Of a DNA stretch of 64,000 bases, positions 39,162 to 52,448 are shown in pieces. The translations under genes were made by a program, and so were the position numbers. Numbering within the stretch: position 1 is the stretch's first letter; every line of letters begins with the position of its first letter. The notes under the pieces were generated by a model, which worked only from the letters and a program-made list of their open reading frames with translations, did no database searches and was not told where the DNA came from. Origin of the DNA: Fomitopsis serialis (Eukaryota; Basidiomycota; Agaricomycetes; Polyporales; Fomitopsidaceae); the NCBI RefSeq assembly GCF_022376445.1, contig NW_025954962.1, positions 1,763,907 through 1,827,906 of the forward strand, read 5' to 3'.

Positions 39162-39645
39162 CATTATTCTGTCATGACGGTGTCGTGCTACAAGCCTACA
39201 AGCACGCAGTGCGGTCCGAACAAACACGACGACAGTCCAGTCAAGTACTGACAGTGATACATCGCCATGTATCTCCTTAGTACAGATGTTGCATACGGCT
39301 TGTTGCGGGGTGTTGCACAGACTCAACTGAAGTTAGCGTATCACTGCAAATAGAACATTGACAGTGCGCTCCACTGTCCATGCATATGTTCGTAGATGTT
39401 CCTGCACCACCAGCACCCTTTGCGTTGTCAAGTTAGACCTCTCTGGCAAGTTTAGATCTCGATCTATGTATTGTACAACGATCACAGGACAATGCCGATC
39501 TTAGCTTCGATCTGAGCGCGATTGTCTTCAGCCTCTCAGCTTCAATTTGTTCTCAGCCGGCCCAAAGAACGCGTCGCCACCGAGTTTGCTCCTGTCTGTT
39601 CCTTAGCACTCGACTGCGCTCACGTATCCTTCCTCATTGTCGACG

Positions 39646-40401
39646 ACATGAGTGAGCCTCCGAAGCCCATGCGATACGACGCTTCCGTCAATCCTAGTCC
39701 TGAACATGCCCAAGCTATCTCACAAGGTACATACCTCAACAACACGGCCCAACGCCTCATGGCCATGGGCCACTACGAGGAGGCGGAACGTCTCCACAAG
39801 CAGGCCATCGAGGTCAAGGAACGTGGCCTAGGGGCGGACCATATCACGACTGCCCTCTCATATAACGCGATTGGAGAGGTGTACATCCAACTCGAGCGTC
39901 TGGATGACGCGGAGGTGTACCTCCAGAAAGCATTGACTATCCGTCAGGCCAGCCCACGGGCCAGCGACGAGATCGACGCTGCTGTAACCCGCGAGAACTT
40001 GGCTGTTGTATATGAGATGCGCGGCGATCTGCCTCGCGCTAGGCAGTTGCGGAGGGTTGGATCGCCGGACAATATGCTCTGCGCGCATTCGAACGTGAGT
40101 TTGGCGGTCGTCTGTTGTTTGTGTCGACGCTCAACTCCCTTTGCAGTGCGAGCTCTATCAGGTGAAGCGCAGCAATTTGTTGCAGTGCGGTGGTTGCAAG
40201 GTATACATATATCACATCTCTGCTATGATGGTCCCGCGCTCAGCCACGTCTCTGTAGTCGATCTACTATTGTGGGACCGGTTGCCAGGTGTGTACCGTTG
40301 CGCAACATCGTCTATGTTGCATGTGCTGATACTCTGAGTAGTCCAAGGACTGGAAGCGACACAAGAAGTACTGCAAGCGCGCTGGTTCTAAGACTGCCTA
40401 A
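39646..40401 (+). CDS. TPR-repeat protein with C-terminal MYND zinc finger
   Basis: Four exons (39646-40092, 40147-40200, 40258-40287, 40342-40401) join without a frame break into 196 residues, stop TAA at 40399. The start MSEPPKPMRYDASVNPSPEH is the first in-frame ATG. Residues about 28-130 form tetratricopeptide-type helical pairs of the kinesin-light-chain style (NNTAQRLMAMGHYEEAERLH, then YNAIGEVYIQLERLDDAEVY, then ENLAVVYEMRGDLPRARQL). The end is a MYND finger assembled from three tiny exons: LLQCGGCK, SIYYCGTGCQ and SKDWKRHKKYC, with a preceding Cys pair (CAHSNC). MYND fingers bind proline-rich peptides, so this looks like a small adaptor; many such genes occur in Agaricomycetes, but its partner is unknown. 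A decayed tandem copy lies about 0.5 kb upstream in the same orientation. Confidence 0.85.
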
Positions 40402-40953
40402 GTTCACGATACTGCGTTTGCATGACTCGCTCCAGCTCTGGGCCCGTGCCCCAGCTGTGGCCCACACGCTGACCACTGCACACACACATCTATTCCTACC
40501 TAGTCCATTTCTCTCTTCTTTTGCCCCCAAAGCGGCACGGATATCGCTCTCGACCCACAAAAGAGACTTCGAGTCTCTGTACTAGTACGACAACAATCCC
40601 TCTATTCCGAGTCAGATCAAGGTGTACTATATCACGACAAGCTTCTATTGTCCCTTCATGTGTAATCGCCTTACACGCATTGATACAAAAAACTACCCTT
40701 ACCCCCTGTGCAATACGGTTCCTGAGATACGGTGAACGTTTGAACGCGGTGACTGTGACTTGACTTCCCATCCGGAGCGAGCGCTCAGCGCTCAAGCGCC
40801 GGTCGTCCGCCACGCACAGGACCGTGAGCAAGCAGGACACCAGGCAATGATGCTTTCCTGGAGCGAGATGCGAATGGCCCTACACCCTCCTGAGACCTAT
40901 CAGGTCGTGTTATCTGACCTAGCACAGCGTCCGTTCCCATCCTCCGTGCCACC

Positions 40954-43519
40954 ATGAGCTCGGATCCACAGCGCCCACCGAACGCCGGGCCCAAGACGTC
41001 CCAGCAGTTTCTGCCTCCACCGGCGCACCCGTCGCTGCGGAATGCGCATTCCCCTCCTGCGGCGTATGCCACGAGGAGGGTGCCCCCTCTCAGCCCAAGG
41101 CCCACACCACCACCCCCGCCGCCGAGGGCAATATCGCCTCACCCAGAACCATCTACTTCGGCGAGCGCATCGGCGCTGGATGTACGGACGCTCCAGCTTG
41201 AGCCTACTACACCTGGCACGCTCGAACATGAGCCATCCGAGGTCGTAGCAGACATGGAGGCTGACGTGGAGGAGCACGTCGAGGCGGAGGAGGAACTCTC
41301 GGAGGGCCAGTTGAGAGAGCTGTATGACGATGAGGAGATCGAGAGGTTCTTACGTCTGTTCTCTGCTGTGAGCAGTACCACGTATGCTTCGCTTCCAGTT
41401 GAGACATGCTGACTGAGTGCAATCTGGATAGTATGTGCGTGAGGCTAGAGTCGCGCATCCGTCGGGAACTGCGCCGCAGAGATCTGGCGACAAGCAGACT
41501 TCAGAGCCGAGCGAACGTTCGCAAGAAGTCGGTGACGAAGACGTCGAGCTGGACATATCGGCCGAGACTGATGAGGCGACAGAGGAGGCGGAGCCACCGC
41601 CATTGCCTCCTCGTCCGGACGTAGACCGCTCCCTGTCCGAGCGAATCGTCATGGTGAGCCAGTCCGATGCACCCCAACACCAGTCATTTACACGAAGCGC
41701 AGGATTATCTGCTACCTCTACTACCTCTTGAACCGAAGCCGCCTACCTTTACGGTGCGGCGGCTCTACTTGACAGCTGAACGACTGTACCTAGCCTTCGT
41801 ACCTGCTTATGAACATCTGGCCCAACGCCTCATACGCCTTGCTGTCTGGGAGGACTGGAACACGAGCTCTTCTACTGCGCTGTTAGTCGCCTCCGTATTG
41901 GCCCGCTGTCGCCGTCCCGTGTCGGGTGAGTCAAGAAGCTAATGCATGTCATTCATAGGCGTACTGGTTCTTATGGTACCATAACTTCCTGCTCCCTGCC
42001 CTTGTCCTGCGGATTCTGTATTCCCTCGTCCGCCGCAAGCTTCTACCCTACCCAAACCTTCAGGAACTCCGCGAGCACCGACTCTACGTAGAACGCGCGA
42101 AAGAGTTTAGTGCCACTGTCACCGCTCGCCTCGTTGCAGCCCCGACGTACGACGTGCAAGACGTCTGGCGACTTGTGCACGACTTCCATCGGTCAAGGAA
42201 GCTCAAAAAGGCCGCTAGGAACAATGCAAAGGCCGAAACCCCTCTGAGTGACGATGTGGGTGACGAGCCTGAAGCGAAGCCAGAGGAGCCTCCGCTCGCG
42301 GAAGAGGTTGTAGAGACTGAGGAGACTGACATCAAGCGGGAGCTCCTGGCGGCACTCAGCTACATTGCCGACCTGCACGAGAGAGTCAAGAAGTACGTCC
42401 GCCGTGATACACACAATGTTGAATCTTCGAGAGAGCTCACTGTCGATTATCAAGTATTTTCCTGTGGCGTAGACCGACATCGTCACTTATCTACGCAGTG
42501 GTAGGTTCATCGCACACGGTGTCCATGCTGTTGCTGACTCACTACAGGCTTTGTGCTTCGCCTTCCTGGTGACACTGCTTCCTGCGAAGTATCTGTCGAA
42601 ATCCGTCGGCCTTGCGCTAGGTATCGTCTTCTGGCACGTAGTGCCTATCCTATTAGCAATCCCACCGTCAAGGCGCACCAAGTGAGTAAACTTACGTGCT
42701 TCCTTCAGCGTAATTCGCGCTCACCATTATGATAGGTATCCGCCCGTCTTCCAAGATGTCCCCACTGATGCGGAGTATGCGATGGAACTTATCTCCCAGC
42801 GCGTCGCGCGTGGTCTGGACGTCAAGCCAAAAACGCGCAGGCCGAAGCCGGGGTCTCCTTCGCAAGAAACAGACAGGATGTCCATGAGGACGGTCGACGG
42901 CGACAGATCAATTCAGTCGTTCGAGTCCTCGGAGTCTTCTAGCTCCATCACATGGCAGAAATGGGCAGGTCGCGTCGACACCAGTAAGACGGTCGCCAAA
43001 GATGCTAAGAAGCTGTTCAAGGATGGACGGGTATGTGTCTTCGTTCATCGACTTTTCTGATAGGCTTATAGAATCGCCTCCAGTGGAAAAGCCCAGGAAA
43101 CTGGACAGCGTTGAACCCATTGGCTGCCAAGGTTGCCATGCCCGATGGTGCATTGGAATCTCGGATACAGACGTACAGTGAGTTCTTCCCGTAAAGACGT
43201 AGTAATGGCATTGCTATAACGGGACATGGCAGCCTTCCCGGCGCAATATGCGATGGCATCCGGTCTAATAACCCTGACACCGGATGCGCTTTTCTTTACG
43301 CCCTTGCTCTCAACAACTGCGAAGGTAGCCATCCCGTCGGATGCGATAGGCGGCATCAAACGGACCAGTCCTATGAGGGGACTGAACGTCCGCTGGGTCC
43401 GCCACCACGACGACGGCCAGGACGAGGAGCGCGAAGAGAAGTTCCTTTGGGTGGGCGATCGTGACGAGCTGTTCGCCCGACTGGTCGCGTGGGGTGGGCA
43501 CCGATGGATGAATGTCTGA
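40954..43519 (+). CDS. GRAM-domain membrane protein
   Basis: The start at 40954 has a good context (GCCACCATGAG) and gives a long disordered Pro/Ser-rich N-terminus (MSSDPQRPPNAGPKTSQQF), then an acidic stretch (EEELSEGQLRELYDDEEIER). After several short introns there is DYLLPLLPLEPKPPTFTVRR, then hydrophobic segments (AYWFLWYHNFLLPALVLRI near 41,960; VALCFAFLVTLLPAKYLSK and GLALGIVFWHVVPILLAI near 42,540-42,660) separated by a charged helical region with EETDIKRELLAALSYIADL. The C-terminal GRAM domain (43,230-43,516) has TFPAQYAMASGLITLTPDAL, FFTPLLSTTAKVAIPSDAI and EKFLWVGDRDELFARLVAW. Architecture resembles GRAMD4-like proteins. GRAM domains bind phosphoinositides or other lipids at membranes. 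The paired hydrophobic segments suggest a membrane-embedded, hairpin-like middle part; the exact role is unknown. Confidence 0.82.
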
Positions 43520-43905
43520 TGCATTGATGGAGGAGCGGACGTAATTGTGTGTACGTCTGCCTTACCTCTGTTGTTGTAATGTGGCTTTGCGCTTCGCGGA
43601 CACTCGCAATGTGGACGTTTCTGTATTAGGCAAGTCTTCTAGAAAGGTGTCAATGGCTTGCTCAAGCCATCCTCTGTCACTCCGCTGCCCTAGCGTGACG
43701 ATCGCGAGCGAAAGGGCTCCCCGTCTTTCCTCTGACCTCCACTCTCTCCTTCTCCCAGCGCGTAGAAGCACCTCCAAACTGACTACCTTCGCCGCCATTG
43801 CTCGACGACGACGAAGTCTCACCTTGAGGTGGTCCCCATACTACACCCTTGCTCGTGTCTTAAACATAATTCGTTGGCTGCTGCTTTCAATATTGGCTTG
43901 CTGCG

Positions 43906-46900
43906 ATGTTCTTCACACCTGAGTTGCTTGAAAGACGAGAGAGCGGGTTCGGCTTGTTGTGGTACGTGCGTTTCGTCGTTGTACGTGGCTTAAAGTCGCT
44001 TAAATTTATCGACAGGCTGGCCGCTACCCTTGGAGCGAAATCGTCCTTTAAGAAATTACCCAAACGCTCCATTCTGACGGCCGATATCTCTCAACTATGT
44101 GGGCTTATTGCTGAGCCTCCCGAACCATTAGCCTTGAGGTTGTCGAGCAATCTGATGATTGGCGTAGCTCGGCAAGTAGCTGGCATCCGTCTTCCTGCAT
44201 ATATGCGCTGACTTACTTCCGTAGAGTCTACAAAGGTACCGCATACAGTCAGCTACCATTATGACATCTTCTCTGATTGCGCGTAACTGCATACAGTCAA
44301 GCAAGAGATATTCTACTCCGATGTCACCACCTGCTACAACACACTCAAGAAGGCCGTGACCGAGCTCCACACAGCATCTCTAGGAGCTGCTGAGCTGCAA
44401 GCTGGTCAAGCTAGTCTACGGTGCGAGCCTCTCCTTCATTATCGGTGATAGCGTCGTAAGCTAATGCCTTGCCAGTCCGGATGTCCTGACTCTTGCCATG
44501 GACCCAGGTGCCGCGTTCGCCATCGACTTTGGCAACATATTCGGAGTAAGGATCACGGTTTCCCACGCATTCACTGGGACTCACTGTACTTCAGGACTGG
44601 GAAGACAGCAGATTGAGTAGGTTGCTGTTTGACATCCAACTCGTCCCAAGTTTACACAAGTGTGTAGTCACAGCAGGCAGAGCTGGGTCTGACGAGGAAG
44701 AGTCCGACGACGAATTCGACCCTAAGGCTAAGAAGGCGAAAGGCAAACAGAAGGCGAGAGAGAAGCCGCCATCCCTTATCTCTGAGAATATTCGAGCGAA
44801 CCTACATACACTCGACGAGTATCACGAGCACCTGCTCTCCCAGTCCTTCGACGCCTCCTTCAGCGGGACTGGCTTCGGGGCGCCCATGTCCGCTTCGCAG
44901 ATGGAGGCCGGCTTCGCGTTTAGCGATGACGTCTTTGGCTTGCAGGACGGCATGGATCTCGGCGGAGACATCGGTGACGAGTTGGCGAGGGAGCTCGGTG
45001 AAGGCTGGGGAGGCCCTGCAGATCGAGGCGGAGACGACCTGTGGGTTCTTGGCCAGCACGGCGATGCACCAGGGTTGGACTTCCAGTTTGAGGCTGGGCA
45101 AGCGTTCGGAGCGGGATCTGCTACCGACAGCACACCTAGTGTCCGAGTGAGTGCAGTCCGTATGAGCGTATGTGGTGCATACTGAGGCCTTTGCGTACTC
45201 ACAAGCCACGAGCACGAGAGAACGAAGGTAGGAGATACTATATGGATACTGTGGCTAGGCTGACACTCTACGCAGAGGGTTTCCAGCCGGACGGCTCGGT
45301 AATAGTACCATTGATGCCGTTCAGTCCCGTCCAAACCGTCGAAGGTGAAGATGTCGAGATGCGGCCCAATCCAGACGATCCTCTGCAAGCTGGAGCTGAA
45401 GTTCCAAATAAGCCGCAGAGGAAGCCGAAACGCGTCAGGCTCCTGCTCGACGCGCGAACGGAGCTTACGGATGAAGAACTGAAGGTGAGTGTTCGCGGTG
45501 CATACTTGGATCGGATGGTCGTGCTGAGGGAATGCGTGTAATATAGGCAGCTCGAGCGAACTACGTGGAGGGACAGGAAACCATTAGGCAAGAGCTAATC
45601 CACAAGAAGTTCGAGAAGGATAGCGGCAAAATCATCGAAGAGTTGATCTGGGGCGTCCCGTCTGGCCGTAAGTTGACGATGTCGAGCATGTCGCTCGCCT
45701 TGCGCTGAGCGAAGACACAGTGCAAGCCCCTGCTCTGGTCGATTTCTGGACAGAGAACTTTAAGCTGCAGGTAGAAGCCCGTTCGGGGCCGGCGCAAGAC
45801 GGTAAGTACACGACCTTACCAACGTGGACGACGGCTGACTCCGATATTATGACTAGCTCAACCGCCGCACAAGCGCAGAAGAATCGCGCATGAAGAGTTC
45901 CAGGAGGGGAACGCACTTGATGAAGGATTCGGAGCGCCTCCAGACACAGGGCTGGGCATGGACGTGGACATGGGCTTCACGATAGACAACAATGAACCGG
46001 TTGGCTTTGGTCGGTATCCGCAACACGGTGATATTCCACGACGATGCACTGACATGATGTACACATTTCAGGTGGTGACTATGATTCAAGGATGCGCTCT
46101 TCGGAGGTCAGTTTTGAGTTTTCGTGCTAGTACCAGTCCGTATAACACCTCCATAGGAACCAGGGGTCGCGCGAAGAGTTTCACGAGCACCGTCGCTCAT
46201 TGGAAGCCAGTTCGAGATGCCTGGGGCCGGTCAGGACTTCGTGTCCGGTTCACAGCGGAGCGCTCTTTTCCCGTGGGACAACGCAGGCGCGAGCTCTTCT
46301 GTCGCTGGGGGCCCTCTGGATTTCGGGAAGGAGGGCAGCGCCAGGCCCAGCTTCGGTCGCGCGGACACCAGGTTGAGAGGCAGTTCGTTGAACAGCAGAC
46401 ACGGCAGCCCACTGCCTGGTGGGCGTGTCCCGGAGTCCCCAGCTGACTTCGGGGCGAAGAGCTCGTACAGTGGAGAAGGTTTTGAATTTGACGGTGAGCG
46501 GTTCGCTGGGGAAATAAGGTGGTCGGCTAACGTCTTATGGCATAGTGCCTGGGGAGGAGTCAATGGTGAAGGAGTCCCAACTGTCCGACATGAACCTCTT
46601 GACGCTAGAGCGGAACTCACACAACTTCCTCGAGTAAGTGGCGTGGGTCGAAGCGGAATGAAGGCGGCTTACCGCCGCATGCTGTAGGTATGCCAAGATG
46701 CAATTGCAGACGTTCTCCTCGGCGACGTCTACCCTCACCTTTGACGACGTTGTGCCGAAGCAGACCAGTACACCGCATGTGGCGGCTGCGGCCTTCTATC
46801 ATTGCCTCGGTACGTCACGGTCGGCCCGGGATCGTTAACAGACAGTCTGCTTATAGTTGTGGTAGTGCTCGCAACTAAGGATCTCGTTCAAGTCGCTCAA

Positions 46901-46939
46901 GAAATGCCATACGGGACGCTGAGGATCACAGTGAAGTGA
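43906..46939 (+). CDS. REC8: Cohesin kleisin subunit, REC8/RAD21 family
   Basis: Kleisins close the SMC1-SMC3 ring of cohesin; REC8 is the meiotic form and RAD21/SCC1 the mitotic one. The start at 43906 gives MFFTPELLERRESGFGLLW, spliced to LAATLGAKSSFKKLPKRSIL and TADISQLCGLI, the conserved N-terminal domain. VYKVKQEIFYSDVTTCYNTL follows, matching the RAD21/REC8 N-terminal motif. The middle is acidic and Gly/Asp-rich, disordered, where separase cleavage sites normally lie. The C-terminal winged-helix part has LLTLERNSHNFLEYAKMQLQ, then TLTFDDVVPKQTSTPHVAAA and FYHCLVLATKDLVQVAQEMP, ending GTLRITVK with TGA at 46937. About a dozen short introns are needed. The N-terminal opening FFTPELLERR and the GLLW-LAATLG splice look REC8-like to me, so I favour REC8 over RAD21, with moderate certainty. 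Confidence 0.85.
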
Positions 46940-47476
46940 TTGCACGTCCGTGTAGCTGAAATTACATACTAGGGAATTGCGATACGAACATCCGTATGCT
47001 CCAGCTGATGTGTTGCAGTGTATCGTTTGCTCTCTCCGTTCATTCTGATGCTTTGTTGCCCCGGTCCATGTACATGCTCTTGGCATCGGCCGCTGTGCGT
47101 GTGAAAAGGTGTTTATGACCAGATGCTTGTCCCTTCACTACGAGTTATAGCTCCTGTTAATTACATTGCTTCGTGAGACCACAAATTGTGCACCAGGGCA
47201 GAGATTGAGAAGGGAGCCAGTCAGGGGGAAGCGCTGTGAAGCTCGCGCTGTTGAGGTCGCAACGGGAAGGTGGTATCATGGATCCGGAGTGTCTTGACCC
47301 TATCCTCCATCCGCCTCAAATCCGCCCATGGCATCAACGGTGGATGATCAGCGCTCTATAGACGCGTCGCGCCATGTTGGATTTTGGCCAGGTCAGGGAC
47401 GTATATGATGAGGCGACATATCGGCTTTCTTCTCTCCCGCACCATCCGGGTCTCAGTCTATCGTCCAGCCTCCACC
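46940..47476. other. Intergenic region upstream of IDI1
   Basis: Between two plus-strand genes; it should hold the kleisin terminator and the IDI1 promoter. An in-frame upstream ATG at 47405 could extend IDI1 by 24 residues, with a basic, hydrophobic stretch (MMRRHIGFLLSRTIRVSVYR), possibly a targeting extension. Confidence 0.4.
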
Positions 47477-48398
<922 letters not shown>

Positions 48399-50259
48399 TA
48401 CATTTAACGAATGTACTGTGTATCTATATAGAATTTTTTGGGATGATTATGGCGAAGGCGTCGATTGTTCACATGCCTGCTACTGCGCTGGTGGGTCTTT
48501 CTCTAGTCATTTGTTTCCGTGGCATAGGACCGCATGTACGATAAGGTTAGTAGTGCTTCATTATACTCGGTGACTTTGATATACTAAGATACTTTAGCAA
48601 TCGATAGGGAAGGCGCTGCTTGACAGTGCGCCGACATATGTACCGCCCAAAGTCCAGCTGTGGGCTGCGTCTTACTGTACGTCCCTTTGCTAATGGCACG
48701 ATCTTCCGAAAGAATGGAACAAGGTATTCTACGTCTTCATCGCATTATGCACTGGTCCAAGTTGAGCTCATATGTCTTTGGAGGACTTCTAGACCTGATT
48801 ACTTCTCTTGCTTCTTCTGTCCATGACAGTATCGCATTGCTTGGTGCAAACATGTCTGAAAAAAAAACCAGACATCAAGGCCCAGACTGTATACTTGTGC
48901 GCCCTCTCTTGTTTATCCTAGCTTGAATGAGCTCACAAAGTGCACGGCATTATAATACTCGGGTTGCCTACTAGTACGGCTGCCGTGTGACCACTCATGA
49001 CTTCTGACAGCTAGGCGGACATCGTTCTTGCGACCAGACTATGGTCCGTGGCTCTAAGCATACTGTACAGGGCAGTACAGCATCCCTTGCGGCTACTCAC
49101 CCAGTGCTTCAACCACGAGTCCGTTAATCCATGCTGTAACGTGAGTGGATGCGTTTCCGTAAGGATTTACGGACGTTTGATTGACTCTAATCGGCTTCAG
49201 GCGGAGCCTGAATATGGTTAAGAGCCTTCCTCCAGATCCGTAACGCACGTTTAGAAGTATTCTGCACCTGCTAATGTGGCTTCCCTTGCGTACTGGTATG
49301 CCGCGCACTACGAAGAGAGGGAGGCTATGTGCGCAATGATACAAGGACCTGTGAATACTTATACAGTCACTTCGAGCCATCGAGGACTTCGCCAACTGTC
49401 GCGTAGAGCATGGACGCACGTCACAATCACTGCATGTAAGTGCTGTGCCTATATAATTATTCATCGCACGAGGAATGACCGGTACTCGACTGACAACGAT
49501 TGAATCAGAGTGATGTCATTTTGAAGTCTTCAAGTTGTCGCCGCTGCCTCTGCACAGGTCAACCAGTGCACAGACTCTAACGTCCGTGTGTGCATGTGAG
49601 GCCTCGATGGCTCACGAGAGGTCTGCCGAGGTGCCCGTCGAGCAGCGCGAATCTCGCGCGCGTACAGAGGGGCGATTCCCGTCTTTGAACGGGGAACGTC
49701 GTCGATCGGACTGGAAAGGCGCGAGGAGGAGAGGGCGTCGCAGTCAGCGGGCAAGCCCAGTGACTGCGGTGGAGGTCGACGTGTCCCTAAAGGGAGCCTA
49801 CGGCGACCGTCGGAGGCATCAGCGAGAAACAGAGAAGATCAAATGTGCCTCTATATACGAGCCCGGGGGTGGCGAAGCCAGCCGTGGACCGTGGAGGACG
49901 CAAGAGAGAGAGAAGAACGGAGACGAATGTGCAGATGAAAGACCTGGTATACATCGATTCGAAGTACGGTACCGTTACGTGCGAGCAGGAATATAGCTTA
50001 CGTAATCTACCAGGCGGCTACTCTACGATGCATGAAGGTCCAGCTCCCCTTATACGCCTCCCGGAAGGCCTCCGCCAGGCCCCGCTCCGAGCTCTAGCAC
50101 CGTAAGCATTACTCAAGGTTTTGAGCGCCTGTTGCATGACCTGTGGCGGGAATCCGCGGGATCGATGGTAGGGGTGAAAGCTCTGCTTAGCTGTTTTTGA
50201 GCTGTTTGCACTCTGCCAGGCACCGGGCTAGGAGGTATCCCGAGCTCGACCTGCACCCT

Positions 50260-50700
50260 TACCTGCCCGGATGCACATCGGCCAGCGAGGGTATGGGTTC
50301 CGCGCGCGTGAAGGCAGGTCCGCGGGCCCACAGGCAAGTGGGAGAGTATGAGCCCGGGCAAGCAGGTACGCGGGCAGGTAGGCGATCGCGTGGGTGACGG
50401 GTGAGGTAGGCGGCCGGCCAAGCGGATGGATGGGAGCACGGGCGAGAGCGGTATCTGAGAGGGGCCGCGGGCAAGAGGGCATGCGAGCGTGTGGGCGGGC
50501 AAGCGGTAGGCGAGAGCGCCAGGGCGAGCGGGCGAGAAGGCAAGTGGGTGAGAAGGCCAGGCCATCGAACGAGTGGGCGAGCAAGCAGGCAGGCGAGCTG
50601 AGTAGCCAGAGAGCAAGGGCGAACGGGTGGGCAGGTGGTAGCGGCCGTACAGGTGAGAGTGGCCACGCAGGTGAGGGCGGACGGGCGGTTACGAGCTACC
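50260..50700. repeat. G-rich low-complexity tract (GGGCGAGCAAGC-type)
   Basis: The plus strand is dominated by imperfect short units such as GGGCGAG, GGGCAAGC and GGCAGGCGAG. It yields long but meaningless open frames on both strands. Similar tracts occur inside the transposon at 58,390-58,500 and at 62,080-62,172, so it may be a relic of the same kind of element; I could not find terminal repeats around this one. Confidence 0.6.
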
Positions 50701-51113
50701 AAGAGCGCTGATATATTCGAGCAAGGTCAATGTGGTGCTCTTCGTGTATCATCAAGGTATTTCAGAGCTACTCACACTTCGTGTTGTACATACTTAACGG
50801 AAGCTAACTACACGTTCAGTCTTGGTAGTGTTATGCCACAAGTTGGTACTGCTCGGCGTAGATATCGTGAGGTCAGGCCTTTGTAGGCCCTCACTCGGCT
50901 TACTAGCTACCCAAAAGATGAGCCATTTGTAATGATCACTCGATATAACTCACTAAATCAGACAATTTTCGATTGATATTCTGACACACATACGAGAAAA
51001 CGAGCCTAGCACAGTACGAACCATCCGCCATGACCACCCAGCAACGCCGGAAAAGGTAATCCGGCAAATGCCGACACACAGTGAAGCCTCCTAGAACCGA
51101 CTCTAAATGTCCC

Positions 51114-51147
51114 ATCAAGCAGGGGGGTCCCAACCCCCTTGCTTGAT
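51114..51147. repeat. Near-perfect 15-bp inverted repeat
   Basis: Arms ATCAAGCAGGGGGGT (51114-51128) and ACCCCCTTGCTTGAT (51133-51147) pair with one mismatch across a 4-base CCCA loop. It could form a stable hairpin or be the fused ends of a small mobile element. No gene lies next to it. Confidence 0.8.
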
Positions 51148-52448
51148 CGTCGTGGTTAGAGCAGCGTTCTCGACGTTTCAGAGCTAGACATTTGCGCGCC
51201 TGCGGCAAAATATATTTCCCGTCATCTCGATCTTAACGCCACTGCCGGCACCACGGCCGCCTTCCTATTGTAGTTGTCGGACTTCAGGATATTCATGCTC
51301 AACCTGTTTACGGCGGGTCTCACGGGCGCTTCTTCACGCTCATTTGAGGTTTAAGGCCATCAAACCGCGTCCAAATCCTTACGGAAACGCATCCAGTAGC
51401 ACGCTCCTCTTTCATTTACGGGACGGCCCCTTTCGCGGACGCAAAATAGACATGTCGGCGTTTTAGGATACAGACTAGTCTCCGTAGCAGGCCTAAAAAG
51501 TCGGCAAGCGTCTGGTACAGCCTGAGACGGACCGGGCAAGGATAGGTACGCCTCATGGATCGCGCACACTCGAGCGTCCCAGCGAAGAGAAGCCGCCCGT
51601 CATGCATCTGAACTCTATCCTCGCTCTAAGGAGTCTCAGAACACGTCCTCCAGAGAACAGCAGGGATAGCAGGGGCGTCCTACGAGCGTGCCGCGGTGGC
51701 GCAGTGACTCCAGATGCATTAGACTGATGTACGCCGTTTGTCTTGTTCGTCGCGTACGGCGTCGAATGCGCATCCTAGCCGCACAGGACCACTGTGGCAC
51801 TGAGAGCTACACAGGTGTAACACAGCACCTGTCGAGCGGCGCATGAGAAGCGTTCAAGGACCTGAAAGTAAGTCGTGTATTGCGTTCCATGGGAGCATAC
51901 CCAACTGACATGCGTCTTGCGTCTGTATCGTAGATAATTACAGCGGAAGACGCATGGCATGCTGCACAGCAGGCTTGTTTGCGCACTGCTGCGTACGCCA
52001 CACATCGTTGGTCTCGCATCCTAGGCTTCAGGACGGCCGCGATGTTCTACCTCATCATCGTTTGGCGCTCATCACAGCGCATTCAATTCTTCCACAGAAC
52101 AAACCTTTCTGATTGTTCTGCCTCACGATCGGTCGCGCCGTTTGTCGCCCGCTACACTCATCCAAACCAGGCGTTACTCATTTTGAACGAACCAAGCGAT
52201 GCGCACCGAGTGGTACGGCTGCGCATGACTTACCTCGTTATGCTATACACCATCCTCGTTCCGCGTTCGAACGTCCCGTGTCTCTACAACACTACTGTGC
52301 GCCTATGTGTCTATCATCACAGCCTTTTGCTCTGGACCCTGGGATGCAGCGCATCTTCCCAATATATAAGACTCGGAAATGGACGCGATTGCTTGTTTGG
52401 CATTCTATCTCCCCCAGAGACCCGCTTCGGCCGCTGCTTCACTCAACA

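Larger units (their letters stand above)
48399..52448. other. 4-kb region without a supported gene
   Basis: No reading frame here carries a recognisable motif. Two short perfect hairpins lie close together at 49,157-49,174 (arms TCCGTAA) and 49,197-49,213 (arms TTCAGGC). A G-rich low-complexity tract lies at 50,260-50,700 and a near-perfect palindrome at 51,114-51,147; both are listed separately. A TATA-like CAATATATAAG at 52,360-52,370 precedes the small gene that starts at 52,449. The rest may be old repeat DNA. Confidence 0.4.

Noticed and set aside
49535..49996. 153-codon plus-strand frame rich in Arg/Glu
   Set aside because: No start context, splice sites or motif; charged low-complexity sequence in a gene-poor region.
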